This document shows, in pieces, positions 7,553 to 16,848 of a stretch of DNA of 64,000 bases. Every line of letters starts with the position of its first letter. The stretch's first letter is position 1. The DNA lies in the NCBI RefSeq assembly GCF_008033115.1, contig NZ_CP041203.1, positions 1,612,001 through 1,676,000 on the forward strand, in the 5' to 3' direction. The DNA is from Cellulomonas sp. Y8. Its GTDB lineage: Bacteria; Actinomycetota; Actinomycetes; Actinomycetales; Cellulomonadaceae. The notes beneath the pieces were generated by a model. It had not been told where the DNA came from and ran no database searches. It was given only the letters and a program-made list of their open reading frames with translations. The position numbers and the translations under genes are program-made.

Positions 7553-8725
7553 TGGGCCCCGGCGTGGACGCGGCCTTCGCGCGGTCGGTCGGGCGGTGGC
7601 TGCGGGCGTACCCGCGGCGGTGGCGGGCCGCCCGCGCGGACGAGATCACCGCGGTGCTGGCCGACCTGGCACCCCCGGGCGCGCGGCGCCTCGACCTGCG
7701 CTCGGGGCTGGGCCTGCTGGTCGCGGGCTGGCGGACCCGGTGGCGCGAGCACCCGCCGCTGCTCGCGTACCTCGGGTACGTCGCGCTGGAGCTCCGGCTC
7801 GACCCCCGGTACCGGGACTGGGCGCGGGACGACATCGAGGGGCCGTGGTTCGTCGTGCGCCGGTGGGTGGTCGCGTTCGCGTCGATCGCCGCGATCGCCT
7901 GGCTCCCGGTGCTCGGAGGCGACGACCCGCCGCTCGACCTGGTCCGTTGGTGGGCGCCGACGATGCTGCTCAGCATCGCGATCTGGGGCGGCCACTGGCG
8001 CGCCCGGATGGTCGCCCGTCAGCTGGTCGTGCAGCCCGGGGAGACGGTCACCCCGAGCGGGCGGATCCCCGGGATCGTCGCGCGCCCCCGGATCGGGGTC
8101 CGGTCGTGGATCGCGGCGGCGCGGGTGGTCGCCGTGACCGTGCTCGCGCTGTGCGTCGTGACCCTGGCGCTGGCCCCGCACCGGACGTCCGCCGTGCGGG
8201 AGGGCGCGGAGCTCCAGATCACCTCGGCGCCGATGACCGCCGGCGCGCGCGGCCTGGGGCTCGGGCTCGCGGTGCTCGGTGTGCTGGTGGGCCTCGCCGT
8301 CCGGCGAGGGGCCAGGGCACGCGTGCGGTCGTGGCGGCCCGTCGCGCAGCCGCACCGGTGGGTGGTCCCGCTCGGCCCCGCGGGACGCAGCCGGCTCGCG
8401 GCGGCCGTCGGCGCGGGCGCGCTCCTGACGCTGTGGGTGCCGGGGGCTCGCCGCCCTGTCCGCCGGCCCGGTCGCCGCGCTCGCGGCCGCCGCGCTGCCG
8501 GTGCTCGCCGCCGCCGGCCGGACCCTCGACGAGGGCGGCACCGGCGTCGTCGCGGGGATCGACCTCGTGCGCGCGCTGCGCCGGCGGCCCGACCGGGCCG
8601 ACGTCCCCGTCGACGGGTACCTGCCCGCGGCGGACTGGCTCCCGGTCGGCTCGGTCGTCCCGCTGCCCGGCGACCCGGCGCCCGCCGCCCGGACGCCGGG
8701 CACGGCGCTCGACCGCCGGGGCTGA
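7552..8725 (+). pseudogene. PadR-associated multi-pass membrane protein, frameshifted
   Basis: The first 300 residues (FARSVGRWLRAYPRRWRAARADE, then membrane helices around WVVAFASIAAIAWLP and VVAVTVLALCVVTLAL) are the kind of protein commonly encoded after a short padR gene. Near 8442-8446, a run of five G, the reading frame jumps: the original frame loses protein character, while the +1 frame continues with GLAALSAGPVAALAAAALP and ends normally at 8725 with LDRRG. Removing one G restores a protein of about 390 residues. This is either a true frameshift or an assembly indel. A hairpin follows the stop. Confidence 0.7.
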
Positions 8726-8739
8726 GGCCCGGCCGCGGC

Positions 8740-8811
8740 GCCGAGGTCGGTGGTTCGGCGCGAGATCGGTGGTTGTACCCACCGATCTCGGCGCGAACCA
8801 CCGACCTCGGC
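8740..8811. terminator. long inverted repeat between convergent genes
   Basis: Two 33-base arms (8740-8772 and 8779-8811) are reverse complements at 30 of 33 positions and enclose a six-base loop. Each arm also contains an internal near-repeat of the form GGTCGGTGGTT/GATCGGTGGTT. It sits between the convergent membrane-protein and acyltransferase genes, where a bidirectional terminator is expected, but it has no U-tract and its internal duplication looks more like a dispersed palindromic element. Confidence 0.55.
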
Positions 8812-8916
8812 GAGCCCGGGCGGGGGCCGGGGTGGGGTGGGGGGCGAGGCGGAGCCCGGGCGGGGGCCGGGTGGGTGGCGGGGCGGGGCGGGGCGGGACG
8901 AGTCGGGCCGAGGTCG

Positions 8917-10113
8917 TCAGGGCACCGGGGCCGCGCGCCGGGTCAGCCGCCCGCCGACCGCGCGGGCCAGGCGGTGGGACGGGCGCTCGACCGCGCGGAA
9001 GAAGCCCTCCGCCAGCAGCAGCGAGACCGGGACGGTCAGCAGCAGCACCGCGGGCGACGTCCAGCCCGTCAGGTAGCCGACCGCGACGACGACCGGCTCG
9101 TGCACCAGGTAGAGGCTGAACGACCGCGTGCCGAGCCAGCGCACCGCCGGCCGGCTCAGCGGCCGGGCGAGCGGCCCGAGCGCCGCGAGCACGAGCAGCC
9201 CCGCGCCCGCCGCCTGCAGCACGCGGGTCAGCGCGACCACGCCGTGCGGCACGTCCTCCCGCGCCCCGCCCAGGTCCAGCAGCCAGTAGCTCGTGGTGAG
9301 CAGCACGGCCCCGACGAGCACACCGGCCCAGGCGACCCGGCCCCAGCGCGCGGTGACGGCGGCGACCCGGTCCCGCCCGGCCGCCAGCACGCAGCCGAGG
9401 GCGAACAGCGGCAGCTGGTAGAGCGCGCCCAGCGCGTAGGGCTGGTCGACCGGCCCGGTCGCCGCGCCCACCCAGGCCACGGCCGCGAGCGCCCCGAGGA
9501 CGAGCGGCGCCCAGTGCCGCAGCCGGGTCGCCGCCAGCACGAACAGCGGCAGCAGCAGGGAGAACAGCACCTCCCAGCGCAGCGACCACAGCGCGGTCAT
9601 CGTCGAGCCCGCCGGGCCGACGAGCAGCAGCAGGTCGCCGAGGACTCCCGCCCGGCCGACGTCTCCGTGGAACGTGAGCCACGGGCTGAGGCCGGCGGTG
9701 TCGCCGACGGGCACCGCGAACCGCAGGACCAGCGCCAGCGCGACGGCGGCCCACACCGGCAGGTACAGCCGGAGCAGCCGCTGCGGGTAGTACGGCCCCC
9801 ACCGGTGCGAGGGGCGGGTCGCGGCGACGGTGAGCACGAACCCGCTCAGCACGAAGAACACCTGCACCGCGACCTCGCCCTCCCAGAGCAGGTGCAGCGG
9901 CGTCGCCGACACGGCCTGGACGAGCGCGCTCCGCGGGGCGGCCGGGTCGTCGTGCACCGCCATCAGCGCCGGCGTCAGCAGCAGCGAGTGGTGCACGAGG
10001 ACGACGAGCGCCGCGACGCCGCGCAGGCCGTCGAGGCCCGGCAGCCGGCCACCGACTGCGCCGGCTGCCGGCGCGCCGGGGGCCGGGCCGCGGACGGTCG
10101 TGGGGACGGACAT
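8917..10113 (-). CDS. acyltransferase 3 family membrane protein
   Basis: A 398-residue integral membrane protein with about ten helices. LDGLRGVAALVVLVHH contains the His of the acyltransferase-3 active site, and VFFVLSGFVL and RLLRLYLPVW are further family signatures; the C-terminal FSLYLVHEPV is also typical. Such enzymes O-acylate surface sugars, peptidoglycan or secondary metabolites, using acyl donors carried across the membrane. The ATG at 10113 follows GGAGGTG at five bases, so it is preferred to upstream in-frame starts. Target glycan unknown. Confidence 0.9.
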   Translation of the reverse strand: MSVPTTVRGPAPGAPAAGAVGGRLPGLDGLRGVAALVVLVHHSLLLTPALMAVHDDPAAPRSALVQAVSATPLHLLWEGEVAVQVFFVLSGFVLTVAATRPSHRWGPYYPQRLLRLYLPVWAAVALALVLRFAVPVGDTAGLSPWLTFHGDVGRAGVLGDLLLLVGPAGSTMTALWSLRWEVLFSLLLPLFVLAATRLRHWAPLVLGALAAVAWVGAATGPVDQPYALGALYQLPLFALGCVLAAGRDRVAAVTARWGRVAWAGVLVGAVLLTTSYWLLDLGGAREDVPHGVVALTRVLQAAGAGLLVLAALGPLARPLSRPAVRWLGTRSFSLYLVHEPVVVAVGYLTGWTSPAVLLLTVPVSLLLAEGFFRAVERPSHRLARAVGGRLTRRAAPVP

Positions 10114-10246
10114 CGCCACCTCCGGGTCGGGGGCCGTCCCGGGCGGCCGACGGCGCCCGGCGTCGCGACCCGAAAGTCTGTTGATAGCCCAGGACCCGGG
10201 CACACCTGTCCGTTTTGTGGGTTTTTCGCCCGAATGGACGTACCGG

Positions 10247-11875
10247 TCAGCCCACCCGGCCCGCGTCCTCGCCGGCGCGGTACCGCGGGAGCCGGCTCGC
10301 CGGCAGCGCGGCCACGGCGCTCAGGCCGGCGAGCACCAGCAGCCCCACCCGCAGCGTGTCCAGCCGGACCTGCTCGTTGACGGCGACGGCCGCGTCGATC
10401 TGCGCGGGGTCGGCGTCGGTGCGGGACCCCAGCGCCGCGCGGAGGTCGTCGTTGCCGACGAAGTCGACGGAGTCGAGGTCGACCTGCGCGACCAGCGACG
10501 GCGGCAGCTCCGGGTGCGCGAGCACGGCGCGCCCGACCCCGAGCCCCAGGATCGTGACGAGCAGCGCGCCGACCAGGGCGGTGCCGACGGCCGACGCGAG
10601 GTTCTGCGTGGTGCCGCGGATCGCGCCGACGTCCCCGGCCTGCTGCCGCGGGGCGGCCGTGACCAGCACGTTGAACACGATCGTGACCAGGGCGCCCTGG
10701 GCCGCCCCGAACACGACCAGCCCGAGGACGGTGGGCAGCGTCTCCCAGTTGTTCGTCACGACCAGCGACAGCCACGTGAGCGCCGCGGTGGTGAGCCCGA
10801 AGCCCGCGAGCGCGATCGTGCGCGGCGGGAACCGGCCGTAGAGCCGGACGACGAGCGTGGCGACGACGAGCACCGTGAGGTTGAACGGCATCATCGCCAG
10901 GGCGGTGTCGAGCGGCGTGCGCCCCTGCACGATCTGGATGTAGAGCGGCACGGTGAAGTTCAGCGCCGCCTCCAGCGCGACCACCGTGAACATCGCGTAG
11001 ACCGCCGCGCGCTCCTGCGGCGACCCCAGCACCGACAGGTCGACGAGCGGGGTGCGCCCGGCCGCGACCCGGCGGCGGGTCCACCGCACGAACGCCTGCC
11101 CGAGGACGACGCCGAGCACCACCAGGACCGGGGCCGGCGAGACCCCCGCGACGTCGAACGGCGCGCCCGGCGCCGCGAGCAGCAGGCCCCACGCGTCGAG
11201 GTTCTGGAAGCCGACGGACACGAGGACCACCCCGGCGCCGACCAGCACCGCGCCGACCGCGTCGACCCGGACCCCCGGGTCACCGGGGACCGGCGGCAGC
11301 CGGGTGCTCAGCACGAGCACGACCACGGCGAGCGCCAGGGCCACGCCGAACACCGGGCGCCAGCCGACGAGGGTGCCGAGCACCCCGCCGAGCAGGAACG
11401 CGGCGACCCCGGCGAGCGCGCGCGCCGAACCGAGGGACCCGATGGCGGTGGCCCGCTGGTCACCGACGTAGCTCTGGGCGATGAGCGCGACCAGCGAGGG
11501 CACGATCACCGCGGCGGACGCGCCCGCGAGCGCCTGCGCCGCGATCACCCACCCGACGGCCGGCGCGAGCAGCATGAGCAGGCTCGACACCGCGAACGTC
11601 CCGACGACCACCCGGAAGGCGCGCACCCAGCCCAGGCGCTGCCCGACCTTCGCCCCGGTCATCACCAGGGCGGCGACCGACAGGCCGTAGGTCACGATCG
11701 CGCCGCTCACGGCGGTCGGAGGGACCCCGAAGTCGGCGACCATGCCGCCGATGGACACCGGCAGCGAGGCCAGGTTGAAGGCCATCAGCACCTGCGCCAG
11801 GAACAGGCAGACGAGCGGCAGCCACGACGCGCGCTCCGCCGCACGCGGCGTGGCCTCCCGGTCCTCCTCGCTCAT
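10247..11875 (-). CDS. MFS transporter, DHA2-like drug exporter
   Basis: A 542-residue permease with 14 predicted helices (LPLVCLFLAQVLMAFNLASLP to the C-terminal helix LVLAGLSAVAALP). TYGLSVAALVMTGAKVGQRLG is motif A, and QALAGASAAVIVPSLVALI is a DHA2-type motif B/C region. A soluble loop near the C-terminus (HPELPPSLVAQVDLDSVDFV) is typical of the EmrB/QacA group. It should export hydrophobic or cationic compounds driven by protons. The N-terminus is taken from the ATG at 11875, where a short charged tail precedes helix 1. No adjacent regulator. Confidence 0.88.
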   Translation of the reverse strand: MSEEDREATPRAAERASWLPLVCLFLAQVLMAFNLASLPVSIGGMVADFGVPPTAVSGAIVTYGLSVAALVMTGAKVGQRLGWVRAFRVVVGTFAVSSLLMLLAPAVGWVIAAQALAGASAAVIVPSLVALIAQSYVGDQRATAIGSLGSARALAGVAAFLLGGVLGTLVGWRPVFGVALALAVVVLVLSTRLPPVPGDPGVRVDAVGAVLVGAGVVLVSVGFQNLDAWGLLLAAPGAPFDVAGVSPAPVLVVLGVVLGQAFVRWTRRRVAAGRTPLVDLSVLGSPQERAAVYAMFTVVALEAALNFTVPLYIQIVQGRTPLDTALAMMPFNLTVLVVATLVVRLYGRFPPRTIALAGFGLTTAALTWLSLVVTNNWETLPTVLGLVVFGAAQGALVTIVFNVLVTAAPRQQAGDVGAIRGTTQNLASAVGTALVGALLVTILGLGVGRAVLAHPELPPSLVAQVDLDSVDFVGNDDLRAALGSRTDADPAQIDAAVAVNEQVRLDTLRVGLLVLAGLSAVAALPASRLPRYRAGEDAGRVG

Positions 11876-11976
11876 GCCCCGGCTCCCCCCGGCCGCCCGC
11901 GGACCACGCCCCTGGCGCGGTGCGGGTGGGGCCAGGGTGCTCCCGGGAGGGCAGGAGCGTCCAGACGGGCTGCGCC

Positions 11977-13128
11977 TCAGCGAGCCGCGGGTCCCACCGG
12001 CTCCCGCCCGGGCTCCTGGCCCTGCGCCCCGAGGCGCGGGCGGGCCCAGCACTCCCCGCACTCGACGCTCCGGGTGCCGTCCTCGGCGTGGTGCACCGTC
12101 CAGCGGTCGCCGCGGCCGACACCGCCCCCGCAGACGTCGCACGCCGCACGCCGCCGGCCGAGGGCCGCCAGGAGCCAGCCGGCCAGCAGCAGGCTCAGCA
12201 GGATCAGGACCGCCCCGAGCAGCTGGGACCCGGTGACGGCGAGGCCGCCGTCGGGCGCCGGCTCCGGCGCCACGGGCTCCTCCGGGTCGACCGGCTCGGG
12301 CTCGGGCGGCACCGGGCCGGGCTCGACGTCGGTCTCGCCCTGGAGCTGAGCCAGCAGCCGGAAGTGCAGAGTCGTCGAGCCGTCGCCGCCGCGCTGGGCC
12401 GTCTCCGCGGGCGGCATGGTGAACCCGACGGTGACGGGCACGGTGTCGCCCTCGGGAACGCGCACCTCGGCGATGGTCGGCCGGCGCTCGGAGTGCAGCA
12501 CCGCGAACCGCTCGGAGCCCTCGACGCCGGCGACGTCCCAGTGCAGCTCGACCGCCTCGCCGAGCCCGGGGTTCGGCGAGCCGGCGGGGACCGTCTGGTC
12601 GAGCAGCAGGTCGACCGAGAGGACCGCGTCCTCGGGGCCGGCGTTGCGCAGCGTCAGGGTGCGCTCGACGCGATCGCCGGGCGAGGCGACCCGGTCACCG
12701 ACGAAGTCCGCCTCGACCGTGGTGTACCGCTGGCCGGACCAGTCGAGGTGCACGGTCGGGCCGTCCCACTCGCCGACCAGGGCGCCGTCGACGACGGTGC
12801 CGTCCGAGCCGGTCACCCCTCGCTCCGAGGCGTCGTCGCCCTCGTCCGCCTCCCGGCCCGTGGCCGCGGCGGCGGCCGCGCCACCGCCGTCCGCACCACC
12901 GGACGAGCCGGACGAGCCGGGCGACCCGACGGCCGGATCCGTGAGGGGCGCACCGTTGATCGGCGTCAGGCCCACGGCCGTCAGCGCGGCGGCACCCGTC
13001 AGCAGCAGCACGAGCGCCAGGACCCAGGCGAGCGTGCGCCCGCGCCGGGACAGTCCGCTCCCGTCGACGCGCACCACCTGGGGCTGCGCCCCGGGGCCGG
13101 CCGGGAGAACCACGGTACGGGAGGACAT
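11977..13128 (-). CDS. anchored surface protein with LAVTG motif and C-terminal CxxC extension
   Basis: A 383-residue protein coupled to the signal peptidase gene upstream: its ATG shares a base with that gene's stop (TGATG). There is one helix near the N-terminus (LAWVLALVLLLTGAAALTAVG), then a Gly/Ala/Ser linker, a beta-rich domain (VERTLTLRNAGPEDAVLSVD) and a proline/glutamate-rich stalk. LAVTG, a hydrophobic segment (LLGAVLILLSLLLAGWLL) and RRR follow, like a sortase sorting signal. Instead of ending there, about 50 more residues carry CDVCGG and CGEC pairs, like a zinc ribbon. The extra domain may argue against sortase processing, or be cleaved off. It is the last gene of the export cluster. 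Confidence 0.8.
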   Translation of the reverse strand: MSSRTVVLPAGPGAQPQVVRVDGSGLSRRGRTLAWVLALVLLLTGAAALTAVGLTPINGAPLTDPAVGSPGSSGSSGGADGGGAAAAAATGREADEGDDASERGVTGSDGTVVDGALVGEWDGPTVHLDWSGQRYTTVEADFVGDRVASPGDRVERTLTLRNAGPEDAVLSVDLLLDQTVPAGSPNPGLGEAVELHWDVAGVEGSERFAVLHSERRPTIAEVRVPEGDTVPVTVGFTMPPAETAQRGGDGSTTLHFRLLAQLQGETDVEPGPVPPEPEPVDPEEPVAPEPAPDGGLAVTGSQLLGAVLILLSLLLAGWLLAALGRRRAACDVCGGGVGRGDRWTVHHAEDGTRSVECGECWARPRLGAQGQEPGREPVGPAAR

Positions 13129-14087
13129 CACGCCTCGATTCGGTCGAGCAGACGAGCTGCGGGAGGGGGCGCGAGCACGGCGACCGGTGCCGTCGGAGGC
13201 TGGGGGTCGTGCTCGGGCTCGAGGCCGACGTCGTCGCCGTCGGGCCCGCGGTCGGGGCGCGGCGCACGCTCGGACCAGGCGGGGCGGGCCTGCAGCCGGA
13301 CCAGCTCGAGCTCGCGCTCGCGGAGCTCCAGCTCGCGCTCGCGCAGGTCGAGGTCACGCTCGCGCAGCGCGCGGTCGTGGGCCAGCTCCTCGGCGTCGAG
13401 GGCCGGCGCGGCGGGAGCCGCGGGGGCGGGAGCGGCGGGGGCGAGGTCCGCGAGGGCGAGGTCCGCGGGGCCCGCAGGCCTGCCGGCGTCGCCGGGCGCC
13501 GCGTAGATCCGGGTGCGGGGCTTGCGCGTGCTGGACGCGATGCCGAGGGCGACCAGCGCCAGCGCGGCGACGACCACCACCGTCTGCACGTTGTCCCCGA
13601 CCCACTGCCGGACCCAGCCGAGCTTCGGGACGCCGTACCGGAAGACGCCGCGGACCTGCTCGGGCGACACGGGGTCGTCCACCGCGGTGTTGGCGTCGCC
13701 CTGGGTCACCAGCCGGCAGGAGGTGCCGTCGTCGAAGGTGCCGATGGTCTTGCCGATCACCCGGTGGCTGATCAGCGCCGGGTCGTCGGGCTCGGGGTAG
13801 AACGTGACCATCTGGCCGACGCCGACCTCGGCGCAGACGTCGGCGGCGTCGACGCCCGCCACGACGATCACGTCACCGGGTGCGAACGTGGGTTCCATCG
13901 AGCCGGTGAGCACGGTGAGCGAGGCCCCGCCGGACAGCCGCGGCACGATCGCCAGTGCGACGACGAGGCCGATCAGCGCCAGGGTCAGGGCGGTGCCGAC
14001 CGCGTGGCCGGCGATCCGCCACGGCGAGTCGTACCAGGATCCGGAGACCCGGACCGGGCGGCTCCTCGTGCTGACGCGCGTGCCCAT
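13128..14087 (-). CDS. SipW-like type I signal peptidase
   Basis: A 319-residue S26-family peptidase. After one membrane helix (residues 28-49) comes TGSMEPTF with the catalytic Ser63; ISHRVIG supplies His108 where classical bacterial enzymes have lysine, and TQGDANTAVDD follows. This Ser-His arrangement is that of SipW and the ER/archaeal signal peptidases. A second helix lies near residues 185-205. The tail is unusual: a charged repeat LRERDLDLRERELELRER, likely coiled coil. GGAG lies upstream of the ATG at 14087. Placed among three genes with SipW-type signal peptides, it should be the dedicated peptidase for them. Confidence 0.9.
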   Translation of the reverse strand: MGTRVSTRSRPVRVSGSWYDSPWRIAGHAVGTALTLALIGLVVALAIVPRLSGGASLTVLTGSMEPTFAPGDVIVVAGVDAADVCAEVGVGQMVTFYPEPDDPALISHRVIGKTIGTFDDGTSCRLVTQGDANTAVDDPVSPEQVRGVFRYGVPKLGWVRQWVGDNVQTVVVVAALALVALGIASSTRKPRTRIYAAPGDAGRPAGPADLALADLAPAAPAPAAPAAPALDAEELAHDRALRERDLDLRERELELRERELELVRLQARPAWSERAPRPDRGPDGDDVGLEPEHDPQPPTAPVAVLAPPPAARLLDRIEA

Positions 14088-14222
14088 CTGGCGGCTCCTC
14101 CTGGCTCGTGCTGCGGTCGGTCGGTCGGGTCGTGCGGGGGCCGTCGCCCGGACCGGGCGCACGGGGTCGCGACCGACCGCGCCGCGACCCGGGGCGGATC
14201 GCGGCGCGGTCGGACGGACGGC

Positions 14223-15002
14223 TCAGTCCTCCGGGTCCACCGGGTCCACCGGGTCCACCGGGTCCACGGTGTCCGGGACGACGAACTGCTCACCGACGCT
14301 GCGGACCTGGTTGAGCGTCAGCTTCAGGTCGCCGAGCGTGTGCTCGACGGTCACCTGGTCGCGCCCCTCGGTCTCCGCGTCGAACTCGCCGTAGATGACG
14401 ACGGTGACGTCCTTGGTCGTCTGCGCCATCTCGACCACGAGGTCGTTCGCGTCGGACGAGCCGCCACCCTGGCCGGCGCGGGGCGCGGCGAAGAACATGC
14501 CGGTGTCGCCGTCGGTGGGCAGGGCCGCCTCCGCCGACAGGCGCGTGCCGTCGGCGTAGACCTCGTAGCTCCAGTTGATGCCCTCGTTGAACTGGCCCGG
14601 GGCACCGTCGAGACCGTCCACCGTCAGGTGGCCGACCAGGTTGTCACCCTCGAGGGTGACGGTCGCGTCGAACACCGCGGCGACCTTGTCGCCCGGGACC
14701 ATGCGCCAGGTCGCGGTGTCGTCGATCACGTGACCGAGCTGCGAGCCGTCGGTGCCGGGGAGCGTCTGGGTCGCGTCGTTCCGGTCCGCCGAGACGTCCC
14801 AGAACGAGGAGTCCTCCTCGGCGGTGATGTTCAGGTCACCGGCGGTCACCGAACCGCCGCCGATGTCGGCGCTCGCCGACCACAGCGCGAAGGTGGATCC
14901 GCCGAGCAGCAGCGCGGTGCCGCCGGCGACCCAGAGCAGGCCCTTGCGACGCTTCTTCTCCTCGGTCACGACGACGACCGGGGCGTTGGTGGTGGTGCTC
15001 AT
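14223..15002 (-). CDS. exported protein with alternate (SipW-type) signal peptide, VDP-repeat tail
   Basis: A 259-residue secreted protein. The N-terminus has KKRRKG, a hydrophobic stretch and GGSTFALWSASADIGGG, the signature of alternate signal peptides processed by SipW-type enzymes (as in TasA and CalY). The mature part is beta-rich, with TVTLEGDNLVGHLTVDG and a conserved LGDLKLTLNQV near the end, shared with the other two exported proteins here. The C-terminus is a short (VDP)n repeat coded by a 9-base tandem repeat at about 14229-14270. It probably forms fibres or a matrix on the cell surface. It precedes the peptidase gene by 135 bases. Confidence 0.85.
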   Translation of the reverse strand: MSTTTNAPVVVVTEEKKRRKGLLWVAGGTALLLGGSTFALWSASADIGGGSVTAGDLNITAEEDSSFWDVSADRNDATQTLPGTDGSQLGHVIDDTATWRMVPGDKVAAVFDATVTLEGDNLVGHLTVDGLDGAPGQFNEGINWSYEVYADGTRLSAEAALPTDGDTGMFFAAPRAGQGGGSSDANDLVVEMAQTTKDVTVVIYGEFDAETEGRDQVTVEHTLGDLKLTLNQVRSVGEQFVVPDTVDPVDPVDPVDPED

Positions 15003-15085
15003 GGTGGGTGGTTTTCCTCTCGTTCGGCCCATGAGGGGCCATCTGGTGGACCGTTCAACGCCCCGGTGCGGGGCCGAACGGGGCT

Positions 15086-16009
15086 CTAGCGGGCGGGGAA
15101 CACCGGCTGGTCGCCGGTCCCCACGTCCGGGTTGAGGTTCGTGACGGCGGGGTCGAGCGTGATCACCACGTCGGGCTCCGCCGACGGGTCCGGGCTCAGC
15201 AGCGCGTGCCACTCCGACGAGTCGCGCAGCGCGGTACCGCCCACCCCCACCGCCTCGGCGGTGGCGAGGTTGCCGTAGACGGCACCGTCCGGGAGCGACC
15301 GCGGGAAGGCCACGGCGGCCTGCCAGTCGTCGAGCGCCAGGACGGCCGAACCGTCCGTCGCGACGCCCGCGGCCTCGACCCGGTTGGCGTAGAGGCCGTC
15401 CTGCTCCTCGAGCCAGGACATCGCGACGCACCACTCGCGGACGACCTCGTCGCCCGCCCTGTTGGTGCCGGCGGCCTGGAGCACGTCCTGCTCCCCGCCG
15501 ATCACCAGCACGTTCTTGTGCTCCTCGCCGGGCGGCGTGGCCGGCACGGCGGAGCAGTCGCCGCCGAGGGCGGCGGGGTAGAGCTTGATCACCGAACCGC
15601 CGAGCACCGTGCCGTCCGGGGCGACGCCGTCCGCGATGTCGGTGACGGTGCCGTCGCCGGCGACCGTGGACCCGACCGTGACGTCGAAGACCAGGCCGGT
15701 GATGCCGAGCGCGGCCCCGGCGGCCTCGAACCGCCAGAACAGGGGGCCGGTGGTCCCGCCCTCGTCGCCCACGACCCGGGCGATCTCCGAGCCCGGGAGC
15801 ACGACGGTCACCGGGGCGCCGCCGTCGGAGACGACGCGCGAGGCGTCCTCGCCCGGCACCTGGCCGGCGAACGTCACCGCACCGGTCCGCTTGCTCGGCT
15901 CGACGCCGTCGCGGCTGTCGGACCAGAGCGCGTGCGCGCTCAGCGCGCCGGCCCACAGCCCGAGCCCGACCACGACCGCCGCCGAGCGGGTCACCTGGGG
16001 GCGCTTCAC
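15086..16009 (-). CDS. exported protein of the SipW cluster
   Basis: A 307-residue protein. The GTG at 16009 overlaps the stop of the upstream gene (GTGA). The N-terminus (KRPQVTRSAAVVVGLGLWAG, then SAHALWSDSRDG) is a divergent alternate signal peptide with the characteristic ALW-S/A core. The mature part contains a beta-rich domain (FWRFEAAGAALGITGLVFDVTVGS) and two cysteines (GGDCSAV and REWCVAMSW) that could form a disulfide. It is longer than its two neighbours and may be the accessory or adaptor subunit of the fibre. Assignment rests on the signal type and operon position. Confidence 0.82.
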   Translation of the reverse strand: MKRPQVTRSAAVVVGLGLWAGALSAHALWSDSRDGVEPSKRTGAVTFAGQVPGEDASRVVSDGGAPVTVVLPGSEIARVVGDEGGTTGPLFWRFEAAGAALGITGLVFDVTVGSTVAGDGTVTDIADGVAPDGTVLGGSVIKLYPAALGGDCSAVPATPPGEEHKNVLVIGGEQDVLQAAGTNRAGDEVVREWCVAMSWLEEQDGLYANRVEAAGVATDGSAVLALDDWQAAVAFPRSLPDGAVYGNLATAEAVGVGGTALRDSSEWHALLSPDPSAEPDVVITLDPAVTNLNPDVGTGDQPVFPAR

Positions 16010-16677
16010 TCGGCACCTCCCCGGAACCCGTCGCCCTCGCGGACCTGCTCCAGCGAGATCACGAGGCCGCCGCTGCTCCAGACGCCGGCGGCGTCGACCG
16101 GGTGGCCGTCCGTCCAGACGTACTCGCCCAGGACCTCGACGCGGATCACCACGACCCAGTCCTGCGGACCCTCGTCGCCGCTTCCGGCGAGGCCCGGCAC
16201 GACCACGGTCTCGCCGAGCTCGGCGCCGTCGCCCTCGGGCGCGATCGTCGTCCCGGCGTCGTCGCGCACCGAGAAGGTGACCGCGATCCTGCCGGAGGCG
16301 ATGTCGTCGGCGAGCCGGGACCGGTCGGCTGGCCGCAGCCCGAAGCCGCCGGCCAGGTTGTCGCCCACGAGCGTCGTGGTGACCGGCTGGGCGATCTCGA
16401 CCACGTCTCCCGGCTTCGTGAAGAAGGCCGCGGGGACCGTGCCGTCGAAGACGCCCTGCTCGCGGTAGGCGACACCCGGGGTGACCTGCTCCCAGGTCGG
16501 CACGCCGACCTCGAGGGCCAGGTCGCCCGACGTGATGGTGCCGCCGACGAACCGGGCGTCCGCGGCCCACAGGGCGAAGGTCCCGCCCAGGAGGAGCAGC
16601 GCGACCACGAGCGCGGCCAGGGCCGGCGCGCCGAGCCGCGTGATCCGCGGCGCGGTGGTGGTGGTCCGTGCGTTCAT
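16006..16677 (-). CDS. exported protein with alternate (SipW-type) signal peptide
   Basis: A 223-residue protein with signal region LVVALLLLGGTFALWAADARFVGGT, closely matching the alternate-signal pattern. The mature part has VTTTLVGDNLAGGFGLRPAD, the same strand pattern as the 14223-15002 protein, and ends LVISLEQVREGDGFRGGAE. AGGAGGAGG lies just before the ATG at 16677. The gene is translationally coupled to the next one by a GTGA overlap. Together these suggest a major or minor subunit of a surface fibre processed by the SipW-like enzyme. Confidence 0.85.
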   Translation of the reverse strand: MNARTTTTAPRITRLGAPALAALVVALLLLGGTFALWAADARFVGGTITSGDLALEVGVPTWEQVTPGVAYREQGVFDGTVPAAFFTKPGDVVEIAQPVTTTLVGDNLAGGFGLRPADRSRLADDIASGRIAVTFSVRDDAGTTIAPEGDGAELGETVVVPGLAGSGDEGPQDWVVVIRVEVLGEYVWTDGHPVDAAGVWSSGGLVISLEQVREGDGFRGGAE

Positions 16678-16848
16678 GTCCTCCTCCTTCCCGTGGTGTG
16701 CCGTGCTTGCCGATGTATCCATCCTTGGGCGGCCGGACCGCGCCTGAGGGGGCTCCTCGGTGCCCTCCGCGCTCGCCTCCGCGCCCTCACGCGCACGTCT
16801 CAGTGCGCCGGCGGGGCCGGGCGACGCCCGCCTCAGCACCCGGTCGGG

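Noticed and set aside
7132..10380. A very long plus-strand reading frame of over 1000 codons
   Set aside because: Only 7552-8440 of it is protein-like; the rest runs antisense to the acyltransferase gene. Long stop-free antisense frames are expected at this GC content.
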